The translations under genes were made by a program, and so were the position numbers. A stretch of 64,000 nucleotides of DNA. Origin: Calcarisporiella thermophila CBS 279.70. Taxonomy: Eukaryota > Calcarisporiellomycota. Where the stretch lies: assembly GCF_041956535.1 (NCBI RefSeq), contig NW_027192191.1, positions 721,328-785,327 on the forward strand, written 5' to 3'. Within the stretch, counting starts at the first letter, position 1. Each line of letters begins with the position of its first letter. This document shows positions 11,981-24,300 of the stretch, piece by piece. The notes beneath the pieces were generated by a model. The model was not told the origin of the DNA. It searched no databases and saw nothing but the letters and a program-made list of their open reading frames with translations.

Positions 11981-14900
11981 TTACTCATGGAGAAGGTCGA
12001 AATTCAAAAAATTCCTCTTCAACCAAACGCTACGAATCAGCGCATCCGGTTCGGTCGGTAACGGCACAGCTTTGCCCTCGGGCGTATAATATATGTAAGG
12101 CAATCGTAGAACCACAAAACTGCTTCGTGGTAGGATAATAGGCTCGATGCCAGTGCCCATCCCTACTTCAAGTGTCTCTCCTTGAGAGGTGGTAACGGCA
12201 ATGACTGGGTGTAGCCGCAATGGGAGCGGGGAATTGGGAGTTACGATGTGGATCCGCTGAAGTTGGGCGATGATGTTGCTAGGAGTGGTGGATTTTTCGG
12301 GGGGCATATTATGTAAGGGACAGAGTATATACACTGGAAAATCCTGATCCAAGAGGGCATTGACGTTCTCCTTTAACCAATTCCATAAAAGATTCAGTAT
12401 ATTCCTTTATAGCTAAAAGCTGTCCATTACGTTAGTTTACCTTACTGTGATTCGTATGGCCGAGTTTGCAAATTGTGCCTCCGCTGCAACTCAGAAATCG
12501 ATGACCCTGAGGGCATTCATACTCTACTCCCACATAGGTCCGTAGCGTCATATCATTTCCTGGGGTATGTAAATCTTCAGCCAACTTGGCCAACTGTCGG
12601 CTTCGACCTCTCCGTCTCCGGCCACGGCGATCGCGTGGTGAATATAAGATCTCTTCAGTATGATTGCCGATACCAATCCTGCTTTTATTTTCCGAGTGCA
12701 TGGAGTTATCGGCGGAGAGGGATACTTTAGTCTCTGTAATGGCGGAAGCGAGTTTAAGTGCTTGAGAGAGAGGAAACGCGCGTGAGGAAGCAAGAGGGGG
12801 TTTTCCTTGAGGTTTGACTATCATCAAGTGCGCCAGTAATTTAAAATTATGAATGGAGTGTTAATGAATACAAAATGACGTCTTACACTCAGCTCCTAGC
12901 GCTGGCCATGCCTCTTGGTCCTGAATAACATTCATCCCCTTTTTTCTGAACGCAGAAACACCTACAGTGCTTCCTTTCCCTTTCCCTGTTCCTAATTTTC
13001 CATCTCCCCCTTCATATATCAAGTCCAATTCCCATTCCCATTGTGATTCCGCTTTTGCAACCATTGCATCCACTTCAGGGGTAGACTGCACTTTTAGACG
13101 AATATCCCAGGGCAGCAAATAGCTTGTCTTGCTGACGAATCCATCTCGCCAATCTAGACCGGAAAGAGGGCGATACATGCTTGCATGCCCGATAAGAATG
13201 AGAGACCATTGTGAATGTTTAAGGAAGGATGGGGAAGGAAGAGGAAAACGATGCATTCCAGGAGAATCACAGCACCCCTTCACTTGGAATATATGCACGT
13301 TGGCATCCTATCAGTGAAGCGAACTAAACTAAATACTCGAGGAGAAAGAAATTGGACTGTCTAGCTATTCGTACCTCAATATCGAAGGGGTCCTCGATGG
13401 CTCTTCGTGTTCTGCCACAATTACATGCATGGAAAGATTGAATGCCGCTTCGATGAAGTTTTTCCTCATCGTTTTCGCTCTTATCGTGATTTAACTAATA
13501 AGTGTCCGCGGTTAGTACAACAATGGATAGAAAGAGAAAAGGATAACAGTTTCTCCATTTCCATACCTCTTGCATGCATTCATGGCCAGTTAAACTTTTA
13601 ACTTCACATTTCTGTCGACCATTTTCCCAGATGCGCGTACACTCATTACGTAGTCTGTGTGCGTATTCGGTAGCACAAGTGCCACGAGCAAGTGATTGAT
13701 ATAATCGCATGGCCTGATCGAGCTGTGTAAAAACAGTGTAGATAATCGTTTGATAGGGTGGGGTAATTAACAAATGAACCTACTTTAACCTGGTGATGCC
13801 GCTTAGAGTAGAAAGGGGGAGAGTCTAGCAGATAGGCTTCAATGGCTTGTTTCAGGATTTGAATACACTGGCTATGAGAGAACGCTACATCCACCTTCAA
13901 GATCTCCAGCAATCTCTTCTCAAGTTTTTCTCTAATCTCCGTTATATTAGAATATTCATTCACTTTGCTGAATAATATCGATTTCAAAAGCACGGTCTCT
14001 GCGATCCACCCCTCCACAAATGGAAGTTCTACAATGATGTCACTTCGTCTTGACTGCCCTGATGCGGAGGACCAAACGGCGCGTAACCAAGTTTTGATAA
14101 AATCTTTGAACTTGATACCTATATCTTCAGTTTTAAAGAAGCTAGCCTGCAGCAAATTAAGACCATCAATGTCCGTAGGATCGAGTTTAGCAGCACGGAG
14201 AAGGAGAGATATGGTATCATCTGCGGAGGCATTAAAGAATTTTGGAACGAAACATAGTGGATGCTGTGAGGAAGGTGGTGGAAGTGAGAACAATAGGCGC
14301 CTTAAAACATTTTAAGGCAAAAAAAAAAAAATAAAAAAAAAAACAAGTTAACAAGTTGGAGGTCGTTCTGAGTATAGTGTTAATTTACCCTTCGGCGGAG
14401 GAATGAGGATCTGGCATTAAATTGCAGGCACGGAACAGTGCACGCAACCTTGAATATATTCCGTCCTGTGAAGATCGCAAGAGAGACTGGGATATCTCCT
14501 AATTATTTTGTAATTAGAAAGTAATTAGCTGCGTATGAGGCATTTATGAATACCTTCTTGCCGTCATTCTTAGATACGTAGTTAATCTATAATTTGAATA
14601 AGAACAGTCTCGGTCAACCCATAACTGCTTAGGTGATGAGAGTACCGCGAATATAAAAGACAAACCTCCAAAAATGTAAATAATAACAGCGGTAGGGTCT
14701 GTCCGAGCGCGAGCGATTCATCACTATAATCAAAGGCGGATTCAACGCCTAGAGTTGATCTTGCTGCTTTTTCTAGGCCATTCTTTGCCCAAACATTTAA
14801 TTGGTCTTTAATTAACTCTTGCAGTGCGCGATTCACGCTACGCTTGAGAGACGCCAAAGTTGAAAAGAGAGAGAGAAGATTTGCATCTATCTGTGTGCCT

Positions 14901-15749
14901 GGTACAAATGCCTGGGTTATGAAATAACGGTTGAATCAGAATTAAAGAGGGAGAAATATTGAGAATACCCACCACTAGCACATGCGATATCAAGAAGAGA
15001 AAGAGAAGCGAATTGTAAAACTGCTTTTGCCATTCAAAATCATCGCATCTTGAATACTACATAAGAATTTTCATAGATTTCAGTCGAAAGAAATGCATTA
15101 CAGCTTTTTCAAACGTTATTACAATTGTCTTTTTACTGGCAATATTATTGCTGCTCCCCGAAGTGTCTAAATATATAAATATTTGGCACTTGGGAACAAA
15201 ACAATAGGCCCATATCTTTGGCTGGGGATACGAATATATAGGTTAATTAATAAACTTGGTTCGAAATGTAATTAGAGAATGCTTACGAAGTTGTGGTCAC
15301 TCCCTGACAATAATACGGCATGATGCTTTGGACATGTGCATGTCATACCTTTGCAGCTAGACTAAAAGGTAAAATTCGGTTTTTAAGTAAAAATCGTTTT
15401 TGTTGAATCACAAAGCCTTGCGAAAAAACTTCTTACCGATCCGAATGCATTAACCCCTAATACGCCATTAATTTGACTCGACACATCCTGTCCAATGCAA
15501 TCTCCAAGGCCAAAAAAGCCCACTACGGTCGCCTTCTTCGAACCGTCAAGCTGAAATTGTTCAATGAGTCCTTATTATTGTTTTTAATGTTAATAGGGTC
15601 TTCATTATAAGAGGTTCATGCTGCTAATATTAAAACTTCAGAAGTTTTGCCATACTTTCAAATTCTTGTGTCCACTCGTTAAAATAATCTACATTGGATT
15701 TAGTTGACGATTGGTCAGTGTTAAGCGGAGGCTCCCCATCTTTTATCAT
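11981..15749 (-). CDS. SMG8: SMG8-type nonsense-mediated mRNA decay factor
   Basis: Multi-exon gene. The N-terminal exon (around 15550-15440) reads VVGFFGLGDCIGQDVSSQING, the G-like domain opening of SMG8. The middle exons (14293-13800) are helical. Around 13600-13390 comes KSLTGHECM and CNCGRTRRAIEDPFD, the signature metal-binding region of the family. Around 12540-12440 comes YVGVEYECPQGHRF, and the last exon (12352-11981) reads LQRIHIVTP...VVLRLPYIYYTPEGK and ends at TAA. In animals SMG8 with SMG9 restrains the SMG1 kinase that phosphorylates UPF1. The start MIKDGEPPLN at 15749 is tentative; the first donor is either after SN (gtagat) or a few codons later. Not every internal boundary was fixed. 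SMG8 is patchily kept in fungi, so this points away from yeasts. Confidence 0.85.
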
Positions 15750-15971
15750 TCCGATTCCATAGACTGTCCATCAACACACCTTAGAATGGGAATTGAATAA
15801 GGAAGAGTAGAAGCTTGAATTTGCACTGTATTTTAACGACGATAATGGTATCGAAAGACGTTTCATGGCTTAGAAAAGTGACTGCTCACGAGAGCGAGGT
15901 CCTAAATTTCGTGTTTTTTCGTGTCAATTATTAAATCTTGCTGTTAGTTTTACGAACGTGTCTGACCAGCA

Positions 15972-17926
15972 ATGTATCGGCAAACTCGCAAAAGGCATGC
16001 TTTAACAACAACACGATTAGGCGATGTAGCCCTTCATACTGCACCGTATCCATATCGTCTGAACTTTTACCTCGATCCTCCCCTCTCTGAAGTTACTCTC
16101 GAGGAATTTGAGCTCTTTGCTTTAGATCGCGTAAAAGGTAACACGACCACCAATTTAATTGATCTGTTGGCTGAAGGCAATGACATGCCGATCTATGTTT
16201 TGTCAAATTATATAGTCCTAAAAATCATCGAAACTTATTGTGTCAGGGGGAAAAATGATGAAGAAATGAAGAGGCAAATGGAAGAGGCATGTGCACAACA
16301 TTTGCCTCTACACTCCAATAATGCTAAACATTACCCCCTGCAAGAAGAGCGACGGAAGGATCATATCAGTCACTTCATTTTACGGTTAGCTTATGCTAGA
16401 ACCGAGGATTTGAGAAGATGGTTCATTAATAACGAATGCGAGCTATTCAGGTGGAGAATTAATTCGGCGAATCAAGTTAGCATCTCAAATTTACTCGATG
16501 TAAATTTTTTCAATAGATATCGCTTCGAATCTGAGACACTACAGGATAGATACTCATATTTGACAAGTTTGAATTTATCATGGAAAATGGTATGCTTGAT
16601 ATGCATATTAGACTGTGGACATCAGAAATCTAACCATTTGACGGATAATACAATAGATAAGTAAAGAGGAAAAGGACAGCATACGGAAAGAGCTAATGGC
16701 ATCCTCCCCCCATATTGCTGAACGATTCGAGAGTGAAGCATTCTTTGAAGTAACTTTATATTTTCATTTGGATTCTATATAGGAATATCAGGACATTACG
16801 CTTACCACGATAACTAACCTCCAGGTTGACTGGCAAAAAGCATTGGATTTAGTCCATCAAAGACGTATATTTTTAAAGCGTGGTAAAGCATACGTTCCTT
16901 CGAGTGATCTGATTGTGCTTGTACTTGGTGAATTCCGAAAGCATTTAACATGCGCCATGGAGGTAACTAGGTGATTCGATCTGTTTTTATTGTGTACCCT
17001 CCTTCAATATGGCCAATCCTTCAATAGGCAGCCTCAAAAGCATTACCACGACTTGACGAAGATGACCGATTGGTACCAGTGTTAAACAATATCAATACAC
17101 AGAGTTCAGGAAAAGAGTTCACTGCGTCAGTACCGATTGCGGGGAAAGTATCGGCAAATGATGTTCCTAACGTAAGTAACATCCTGTTCAATGGTATGTT
17201 ATCTCATCTATTCCTAATTCTTATTTTATTCTTAAAGCTTGAACACCACTTTCCTTTGTGCATGCGCCATCTTTACTCTCAACTTACTAAAGATAAACAT
17301 ATGAAACACGGGGGTCGCATGCAGTTTGGATTATTCTTGAAGGTGAGATGAGCTGCTTTCCGCCTGTTTCGAATTTCATTAACACTTCTTCTTATCTCAG
17401 GGTGTTGGTCTCTCACTTGAGGAATCTATGATTTTCTGGCAAAAGGCGTTTACAAAAATTTCCAGCGATGACTTCCATAAGAAAGGTTATGCATACAACA
17501 TTCGGCATAACTATGGTATGGAGGGAAAGCGGACCAACTATACTCCATACAGGTAAGAAAAATATAAATCGAATGATTGCAATTGCATAGTCGAATTCAT
17601 TCCTTGTATAATTCAGCTGCACTAAAATAATCATGGGCGACCAACCACATGCTGGTGAGCATCACGGCTGCCCATTTCGCCATTTCTCACCTGAGAATCT
17701 CACGGCTACTCTCCGGGGCTACAAAGTACCTGAATCTGGAATACGCGAGATATTGGAGCTTGTACAGGGAAGACATTATCAGGTGGCATGCACAAGATAC
17801 TATGAGCTGACGCGACGGCCGAAAGAGGAAGGTGCATCAACAAAGCTATTAGAGCCTGTAGAACATCCGAACATATTCTTCAACAAAAGCTATGAGTTGG
17901 AAACAGGGTTAGAAGCTAATAAATGA
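15972..17926 (+). CDS. PRI2: DNA primase large subunit
   Basis: Exons 15972-16137, 16216-16589, 16657-16749, 16783-16962, 17028-17171, 17238-17342, 17401-17552, 17617-17926 give 507 residues, the usual length. The N-terminal half has [21 protein letters not shown] and [15 protein letters not shown]. The C-terminal iron-sulfur domain has all four ligands: Cys in FPLCMRHL, Cys in [10 protein letters not shown], Cys in HHGCPFRHF and Cys in QVACTRYYE. The protein pairs with the small catalytic subunit and polymerase alpha to make RNA-DNA primers in the nucleus. The first intron (16138-16215, 78 nt) has no stop and is a multiple of three, so retention would add 26 residues; removal restores the family sequence RVKVLKIIE. 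The gene is divergent from SMG8, about 220 bases apart. Confidence 0.95.
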
Positions 17927-18933
17927 ACAGATATTCTTGGCTTCATTTGTATGAGTTTTATGTTTAATTTTCAAATAAAATAGATAATCGGCTATAGTAA
18001 CATAACCATTGTTTCACTCCTCCCCCTCTTGATCCATAGAAATGGACCCATATAAGAAGGCAAATCAACGGATACCAAGATTAATTTTCAACTACGACTT
18101 AGATTATCAACCATTCTACTTCAATCCTTACATCTCACACTTCTCGACATATCATCTTGAAGGACGTGTCGCAGTTTTTATTTGACGCTTAACCAAAAAT
18201 GCACGAGGTCGGCTCTGCTTTCACGTTTTAATATCCTGCTTCAGAGTAGAGTTGCAAAGCACTCCGACAAAATAATTAAATAATATGCTGTCAAAAAAAA
18301 AAGAGCTTAAAAGCGTGCGCTAATCAGAGTTAATAAACTAACATACTCCTGACCTTAACGGAAATATTTTCAGCAAACCCCAGGTATCCTAACATAAAGA
18401 AAACGGTAAATATTCAGGTGACTCCTATTACAAAAGAGAGTTAAATAAAAAAAAAATTCGAAAATCCAAAACCTGGAAAATTCAAATCAAGAAAGCATTA
18501 ATTCATTACGAACTGAAAAGGCTCGTCAAAAGGTATCTTTCGGAGACCCAGCGGTACAGCATGAGTAGAGGGTGGTATAGTTTCTTGTGAGGGGACTACA
18601 CCTTATGCTGAAAAAGGTGAGATCTGTAGATCACAGTTTTTTCGATCACATTAAGATCGACAAATGCCGTGTACACGAAAATGGAAAGCAATCAATGGAT
18701 GTATAGATTTTCAAAAAGAAGACGCACTAAGGCTGCGGGAAATCGAGGTCACTTATTCACCATATGACCAGAATAATATACCGACTGAGGAATCGACAGC
18801 AACAACATCCATATAGTTCAAAAGAGTAATTAATGATACAAATTATATACCATAAAATATATACAGTCCATTGCAAATATAAGAATATAAGGAAAAGAGC
18901 ACGAGACCAACTAGCCGAGGTGCTTGCTGGATA
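17927..18933. other. intergenic, 3' flanks of two convergent genes
   Basis: AT-rich with several A runs (18294-18302, 18447-18456). No coding exon, RNA gene or clear repeat was seen on either strand. Confidence 0.55.
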
Positions 18934-19639
18934 CTATGCGCTGCTGCTAGTAGGCAAGCTAGACCCCTTGATGATCGTATTATAATCAGGAGGAGGTGAG
19001 AGTGGCTGCAAAGAATCGGAGGAAGAGGGGTTGAAGGTGGGAGGAGGCGGCGGAATAAGAGTGGTGGCTTCGTATTCTGGGACAGGAGGGATCTCGGAGA
19101 ACTTTATGATAATAAACTGGATGGTAGAGGTGTCAGTGTCAGGGGGTTAGACCTCAGAGAAAAACGTTTTAAGGCCTACATAATCGAAGGTTCCTTCGAG
19201 CGTCTTCGACCCGTCGGGATTGATTCTTGTTGAACCCAACAGCTGTCTTCTCATTGAATACGCAATGTCCGGGTGGTCTAGCTCGCTCAACTCGGAGCAG
19301 ATTGCTTTCACAACTCTTTCAAACTATATAAACGCGTTTCTCCATCCAGTCTATAATTGAATGGGGCAACCATTGGTAACCTACCTTGCTCAACCGTTTT
19401 AGGACAAAAATTTCACACGCCAACGCAATGCAAACAAGAAAAACAATGGCTATTGCAGTAATTCCCCAGTGGAATCCTGAAGGAAGAAAAGGTTTCTCTT
19501 GAAGCAGAGGGGTAATTCCCAGTGCAACTACCGTCAAGACTACGACACTCACGAACACCAGCCAGAAAATAATGCGCGTCAAGCGCGATTCCGAGTGGGG
19601 CTTCACATTTTGCTCTCTTATTCGCTGATTGATAGCCAT
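18934..19639 (-). CDS. two-helix membrane protein with proline-rich tail
   Basis: Exons 19639-19385, 19323-19153, 19116-18934 give 202 residues in continuous phase. Start MAINQRIREQ; a longer in-frame start ten codons upstream is possible. Two membrane helices lie at about residues 23-45 (IIFWLVFVSVVVLTVVALGI) and 58-80 (HWGITAIAIVFLVCIALACEI), with basic flanks. A soluble part follows, with ERVVKAICSELSELDHPDI and GSTRINPDGSKTLEGTFDY, then a tail rich in Pro/Ser (LIPPPPPTFNP, PLSPPPDY) ending SSSA. The PPPDY end resembles a WW or SH3 ligand, a guess from motif only. The helix hairpin recalls nuclear-envelope regulators such as Spo7, but the similarity is too weak to name it. Confidence 0.7.
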
Positions 19640-20103
19640 TATACGAAGAGAAAAGGTTTGGGGTGACATCTAGATCATAGAAAGGTGGGTTAAGCTCACA
19701 TGAGAATCAGCGCGAGAACAATGACTCTTCCATACATAACCATCAAGACTGGCGGGGAACTTGTCGCAAAATTTCTCGCGAGAATACACTAGTGGAATTT
19801 CGACTTTTCTCGAAGTTGGTTCCTCCATCTCCCATTGTTTAATTAAAAAAGACGCGGCATAAAGAAAGGGCGGCAGAGAGAGATTGGATTAACAAAAACA
19901 AAAAGCCCTTATAGCTAGAGTGTATTTTTTTTAGAAAAAAAAGTGTTTGTGAAAGGCTGTGGGGAAAAAGAAAAGGCAGGCGCGCGTGATACAGCATATA
20001 GCATTCAGCTCCTTCAAACTCTCACTTTTGAAGTATCAGCATGAGATTGCATTGCATTGATTTTGGAGTCTAGTGGTGGCAAAAGGGGCAGCGATGAGAA
20101 ATC
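19640..20103. other. upstream flank of the two-helix protein gene
   Basis: Contains A/T runs (19927-19934, 19936-19941) and a GA-rich patch. No coding sequence recognised. Confidence 0.5.
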
Positions 20104-20600
20104 TTAAATTCGTCTATAGTAATCCAGAGCCGTAACCCTATGCTGCTCCAGGAGACCCGCCCGCTGCACAGAGAGCCCACGAAGCTCGGCCAATAATCCT
20201 TGGAGATCTCTAGTATGCCTCGGATAAATAAGCTTGCCTTCCAGGAGACTTCAATAACCGCTGCGGTATTCTTGGCTATATTAAAGTGAAGTGTGCAAGA
20301 CTCTAATTGAATCGCATGTGCATTGAATGCAAAAATCGCTGGCTAGCTCCGGCTACAACCTAGAAGATATCTGGCTGCTAACCCTTGGACATAGCCAGCG
20401 TCTCCCGACTGTTTGACACAATAAGCTGGCTCTTCTATTCGGGTGAATATTATGCAACATAGACTTTTTTAATTTACCGCCGATTTCATGCGTGTTTGCG
20501 TCATACCACCTTCCCCTCGCATTCCCTCCTCCTCCCCGTCAACACAGATTAGGTTCCAATATACGTCTTGAATGGCCCATGCTTACCTCACTTTGTCCGC
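20104..20600 (-). CDS. small helical protein, structure unresolved
   Basis: The last stretch before TAA at 20104 reads KLIYPRHTRDLQGLLAELRG then LSVQRAGLLEQHRVTALDYY, a clear amphipathic coiled-coil pattern. Just upstream (about 20335-20250) another frame reads AFNAHAIQLESCTLHF and NIAKNTAAVIE. The two join in phase only by removing the 17 bases 20233-20249, which begin GT and end AG, or by assuming a one-base indel. A donor gtaagc near 20580 may close a leader exon. The start is not found and the family is not recognised. It looks like a small subunit of a cytoskeletal or kinetochore-type complex only by helical character. Confidence 0.35.
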
Positions 20601-20708
20601 GCGTAGTGGCTGCTTCTGAAAGCTGTACAAAAAGATGGGAATTATTTTTGTTCTCTGAAGTGTCAGAAAGGGATGAATGATAGAATTTAAGATCTCACGA
20701 GATATCCC

Positions 20709-21266
20709 GTGTCGACTAAAGCAGCTGATGCATCAAGCGGTCAAGGAAGCTCAATGATCTCTAGTAAGAGCCGTGGAAAAGGCAAGAGTAACGAGGGCCG
20801 TAGCCAGGAAGCACCGACCGCTGTCGAGATGAATTTTTTTTTTTTTGGGTATTCATCTCTAAGAGAGCATAAGATTTTCAGTTCTTTGTGAAGCAATGAA
20901 CACCAATAATAAATTGTCTGAAATCTGGTCTTAACCTTTCAAGCCAGCAATCTTGCATCTCTGCGAAAGCATAAATTCTTAGCTCTTCTACGTCTCTGTA
21001 CCATTATTTCACCAGGAGTGAACCATCTTTATTCAGGCAAAGTTAGCACAACAACAAGGTGAGTCTCGCCCCTTCCTCAATCTCCATTCTGTACGCGCAT
21101 CAATATTTGCTATGCTTTGCTTTGCCCACATGTGGAGTAAACATGGGAAATCTCTGGATTAAGTGGGATTATTAACAACGTATTAATCTTAGTGCTTGGT
21201 GCTGCTTCACGGGAAACTAAAAGGATCTAGCGTGCGCATGGAGATCCTCATCCAGTTTCTTATGGT
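20709..21266 (+). other. probable upstream exons of the giant gene
   Basis: Open stretches on the same strand just before the giant exon look coding. One, near 20709-20830, reads SSKSRGKGKSNEGRSQEAP. Another, near 20943-21058, reads ASNLASLRKHKFLALLRLCT and ends at a strong gtgagt donor. A third, around 21233-21264, could join the giant exon in phase through an acceptor before CTCCTTTCC at about 21369, reading RAHGDPHPVSYG then APFPIIM. I could not make all three agree in phase, so they are listed apart from the main CDS. Confidence 0.4.
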
Positions 21267-21384
21267 AAATATATTCGACATAGATTACTTCATGATCTGT
21301 GGTATTAGATCCCTGGGTCCAATAGTGTTCACTAATGTCCATTCGATTTTTTTTTTTTCTATTTAAGCTCCTTTCCCCATAATC

Positions 21385-24300
21385 ATGTCTTCAGAATGCA
21401 ATTCTTCAACCAGCAATGAACAATATATAACCACTTGGACGTCAACAACGCCTCTATTTGAGCTACCTGGAATTCAGAATCGTGTTACCATCGAAAAAGT
21501 TTATTTAAATGGATTGCATGCACTAAAGCGCTTTGAGATCAAGAACACATCACCTTTTCGCATACTCGTGCGCCTGCGTTCCAACCTGGGAACGCAGGTT
21601 GCATTTCAGCCTAATAACGAAAACCTCCCCGATCCTGATGCATTTTTTCAAAACACTTCATCCGCAGGGGCTGGGCTTGTGTCATTTCCTCAGACTCCCA
21701 GTGACGAAGCGTCTGAGCCCCTAGCCACATTTCCCTCTACTCCTCCCTCTCCTACTCTCTCCACGAGTATGGACGATGTACCCAATACTTTGCCTGAACA
21801 CTTCTTCAGTATTGCTACCAACACGGTAGCAGCCATGGCCGCGGGAATAAGTGACCGGTTTGGCCACCAGGGCTATCAGTTCAACCAGCTGTTTAACTAT
21901 GTTAATTATGTGGACGAAATTGATATACCCCCTTTTCAATCGAAGAAAGTTATTCTTGCTTTCCTCCCGGACTCTTCACGCGAACGAAGCAGTCGTCGTA
22001 CAGCAAATCGAGTAGATAGGTCAGAAGAATCAAGTGATAGGTCAAGTTTGTTTTCATCGGCCGCCCCTGCCGACTCGGAGGAGACGCATGATATATTTGA
22101 AGTCAACGGGTTGCTTCTGTTTTACGGGTATATCATGGACGCGACCCAACGTTTTCAGTACAATCATTCTTCAGCAACCTCAGGTCAGCGCACGGGATCA
22201 ACTTCTGTCGACCCATCTCCCCCTACCTCCAACTCACTCTCACGGCGTAACTCCATATCCCAGGAGCGACCACCTCGCTTACAGTTTTCTGAGTCGGAGG
22301 AAGGTTCTGCGACATCTGAGCCTCGGAGGGAGGATGAGCCCGGCTATGGAGCACGCTCTGACTACCAACTGACGGTAAAATTCCGGTCCTCTGTATGCCG
22401 TAGCGTCCTCTGGACCGATGTCGGTGAAACAGGCATCAATTTCGATGACTGTGTCGTGGGAGGTATCTACTTCAAAGATTTTACGGTGTGGAATCGCTCC
22501 GAAATTGAGCTTTACTGGCTGCTAAACACGGTGGACCTCACTAACACTCGGCATGATGACTGGCTACAATTCATCGACTACGATACTGGTGAACCGTTGG
22601 ACGCAAAGCCCATTCCAAGTTATTCACATCGTCGAATCCGCATTACCTTCCGACCAAAAGAAACCGGCGAGTTCAATTACGATCTTCAGGTGGAAAATGC
22701 CAATGATGCGAGCAATATTGAGCTGGTGCGGATCAACGCGTCGGTGCGCACTGTCCTCCGCGAAGAATCACTAGTGGTGAGTAGTGGAAACGTGCTGGAT
22801 TTTGGCGATTGCTGTGCAGGTGTGGTGGCAAAACAGCAGATAGTGCTCAAGAATGTAAGCGACATGCCATTGGAAATCCGATTCTCGGCCGAAAATGCAG
22901 AGGTTGCGTTCGACCTTGGTTCAGCTCCCGAATTACCCTCTGATCTCTCCTCTTCCCACCAAGATACCGTAAGCTCAGGATTGCACACGCCCACTCTATC
23001 TCTAAGTACCATGCTAAGCACAACTGACCGGTCTACCCCTGGAAGCGGTGCAAGTTCCCCACGCCCCTCCTCTCCAATATCTTCTTTGAATACACCCCAT
23101 TCGCTGGGACTCGAGATGGTGAGCGGGCGATCGGCGAGCAGCTCGGTGGCCGAAAATGGGGAAGGAGAGGCGGACGGCGAATCCATTCCTGAAAGTTTAA
23201 AACTCAATCCGAATGCCTCCCCGTCTTTGGCGAGCAATAGACCATGGGGTAGTTCAGTTGAAGCCGGCACCAGTCGCTCAGCGTCCCGGGCTGAAGGATT
23301 ACAGATCGATGAACTCTTAATAAAACCCGGTTCGGAGCGAACTGTAATCGTGTCCTATCGGCCTGAAAAGGATGCGTCCGCAACCGACTTCCGTGCAGGT
23401 CAGCTGGTGCGGCGAAACTTCCGCATTATTCTGGACTACGCCACTTATTCTGGCTCATCGGCACCTAGCTATCAGCGAGAAAAGAAGATAATCAAATGTA
23501 AGGCAAGAAGTTGCACCTCATTTGTTGAAGTTGTACCAAAAGAAGTCAACTTCGGCGATACGGACGTTGGCACACTTAAATCGCTCCCGATTGACATTGT
23601 GAACCGTTCCGAGCTAACGGCCCGTGTTGAAATTCGTTTCACCTCAAAAGTGCTCAATTGTTATCAAGGAGAACTGGTTATACCACCTTTACAGTCGATT
23701 GAAGTGAAACTGGACCTGTACCCGCGTAAGGTCAACCCTGATTACCGCAAGGAGCTTACCCTCGTTAACTTGCAAAACCGAGATAACGACCAGATCATCG
23801 AAGTACGCAGCAACAATATTGATAAGAAACGCGTTACATTTCACTCGCTCTTCTACCGCATTCTCACACCGACGGGATCGAATTATATTGATTTCGGATC
23901 GATTATTCTTAATTCACCTGCAGTGCGCACTTTTGTCATTGACAACATTAGCCAGGCGCCGTTAAAGCTAGAGCTCTCATCTTCGCTTCCCGAGGAGGTT
24001 GTAGTATATCGGAAGCGAAAACTTGCTGACGCTGCAGGTCAATTAGAAATCGACCAGGGCAACCTACTCTTTCGTCAGCGGTTGCTAGACTCCATCAGCG
24101 AGAAACGGGTGAGCGCTTCAAATTTTGTTGATAAAGAATCTATCGCTAGTGCATCCAATGGCTCTCCACTGGCTTCAACAAGTCTGAAGAATGGTCCAAG
24201 CAGCTCCCCGAGAAAACTAAGCTCTCCACGCCACACTATTGGCACCAATGCAGATAAGGGCATCGTTTCTCGGACAGAATATCTTGATTTGGCGACATCC

